A DNA stretch of 64,000 nucleotides from Aureococcus anophagefferens. Lineage: Eukaryota > Sar > Pelagophyceae > Pelagomonadales > Pelagomonadaceae. A program made the position numbers and the translations under genes. This document shows positions 63,427 through 64,000 of this stretch, in pieces (position 1 is the stretch's first letter; each line of letters starts with the position of its first letter). The stretch spans positions 832,530-896,529 of the forward strand of contig NW_008705571.1 in assembly GCF_000186865.1 (NCBI RefSeq), read 5' to 3'. The notes beneath the pieces are model-generated. The model had not been told where the DNA came from. It saw nothing but the letters and a program-made list of their open reading frames with translations, and ran no database searches.

Positions 63427-64000
63427 TTACGACCGCGCGACGGACCGCGCGATGGACGACAGGCCCGCGAAGAGGTCCTCGGCCTCCTCTTCCTCCGCGT
63501 CGTCGTCCTCGGCGGCGGACCGGAGCGACCGCGCGGCGCTCAGGGGCGACCGCGGCGTCCCCTCCGGCGTCTTCGCCTTCTCGTCCTCGCCGGGGAGGTC
63601 GTGGCCCTTCATGGCCGCGAAGTGGATGCCGCCGTGGTCCGCGCCCTTGCGCGCCTTCTTCTCGATCCACGCGCGCTGCCGCTTGACGGCCTCCGAGAGC
63701 CGGTGGCTGAACTCGACGTGTTTTTTGGGCGCGACGTAGAACTTCTTCCGGTTGGAATGGAGCCGCTCCTGCTCCTCGCGCTCCTCCTCGGCGAGCGCGT
63801 CGACGTGGACGCCGTTGACGCGCAGCGGCTTGTAGAGGCCCGCGCCCTCCTTCCACCGACGTCCGACGTCGTCCGCGCTCACGCGCGGCTTGTCGTCCGC
63901 GCTCACGCGCGGCTTGCCCTTCAGGTCCGACCGGACGCCCGCCGCCGTGTCCTCGCCGTAGGACTTCGACGGCCGCCGGTCCCGCCGGGGGCTCGCGAGC
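63427..64000 (-). CDS. Hypothetical charged helical protein, partial
   Basis: C-terminal 190 residues; the N-terminus is outside the window, since the frame stays open to the right edge. A tandem KPRVSADD repeat precedes a highly charged helix, VDALAEEEREEQERLHSNRK, then KHVEFSHRLSEAVKRQRAWI, and an acidic end, EDDDAEEEEAEDLFAGLSS. No family recognised. The stop lies 21 bp from the stop of the convergent PsbP-like gene. Confidence 0.55.
   Translation of the reverse strand, partial: LASPRRDRRPSKSYGEDTAAGVRSDLKGKPRVSADDKPRVSADDVGRRWKEGAGLYKPLRVNGVHVDALAEEEREEQERLHSNRKKFYVAPKKHVEFSHRLSEAVKRQRAWIEKKARKGADHGGIHFAAMKGHDLPGEDEKAKTPEGTPRSPLSAARSLRSAAEDDDAEEEEAEDLFAGLSSIARSVARS

Noticed and set aside
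1..64000. tRNA genes, CRISPR arrays, bacterial operons or promoters
   Set aside because: Looked for B-box-like GGTTCGAATCC, spaced direct repeats and Shine-Dalgarno/operon structure by eye; none convincing, and the genome is eukaryotic.

Overview
This window looks like nuclear DNA from a marine photosynthetic stramenopile, most likely a pelagophyte such as Aureococcus. The case rests on very high GC, large intron-poor genes with a few short GT-AG introns, a eukaryotic 5S rRNA gene, a plastid PsbP-type protein and stramenopile-style signal-plus-transit leaders, ciliary genes, and above all 'introner' transposons that form introns flanked by 8-bp target duplications (a phenomenon already described for Aureococcus). 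The species call is inference; no marker gene was searched. A run of 50 Ns at 35201-35250 shows this is a draft assembly, and two homopolymer frameshifts look like sequence errors.

Layout. 1-3 kb: mitochondrial aspartate aminotransferase (partial), a SET-domain methyltransferase and ATP synthase OSCP. 3.3-12.2 kb: a PX-domain protein, a 1,701-residue disordered GW/WG-rich scaffold, a small coiled-coil protein and a short paralogue of the scaffold. 12.2-25.3 kb: a C2HC zinc-finger protein, a J-domain protein with nine unusual Cys-His repeats, a 2,465-residue IQ/EF-hand protein and a Tudor-like/WW protein. 25.3-31.1 kb: a tail-anchored protein, WASHC4 and a flagellar C1a-32 (CFAP119) family gene. 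31.2-33.3 kb: a gutted photolyase, 5S rRNA and an ankyrin protein. 33.3-43.4 kb: a SAM-like protein, a 2OG oxygenase and a four-domain voltage-gated cation channel. 43.5-50.6 kb: a second 2OG oxygenase, a candidate plastid selenoprotein, GMP synthase, a BART-domain protein and a multi-span membrane protein. 50.7-64 kb: a protein with CysRS-like helices, an ENT transporter, a third 2OG oxygenase, an N-acylated protein, a secreted VHL-like protein, a cupredoxin, a formin, a PsbP-like protein and a partial gene.

The most interesting signal is the set of introners. An 80-bp family sits in the CFAP119-like gene and in the channel, with a decayed relative in WASHC4. A roughly 204-bp family sits in the SAM-like gene and again in the channel, in opposite orientations relative to transcription. 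A further element with its own internal repeat sits in the second 2OG oxygenase. All have 8-bp target duplications that begin with GT or GC, so the upstream copy can act as the 5' splice site and the element supplies the AG. Each element also has a GT at its own position 5, which would splice with exactly 12 extra nucleotides and so keep frame.

Genes mostly alternate in strand. Convergent neighbours are often only 9-80 bp apart and divergent starts as little as 38 bp apart. Apart from shared ciliary or cytoskeletal themes (C1a-32, BART, WASHC4, formin, IQ/EF-hand and C2HC proteins) there is no operon-like functional linkage.
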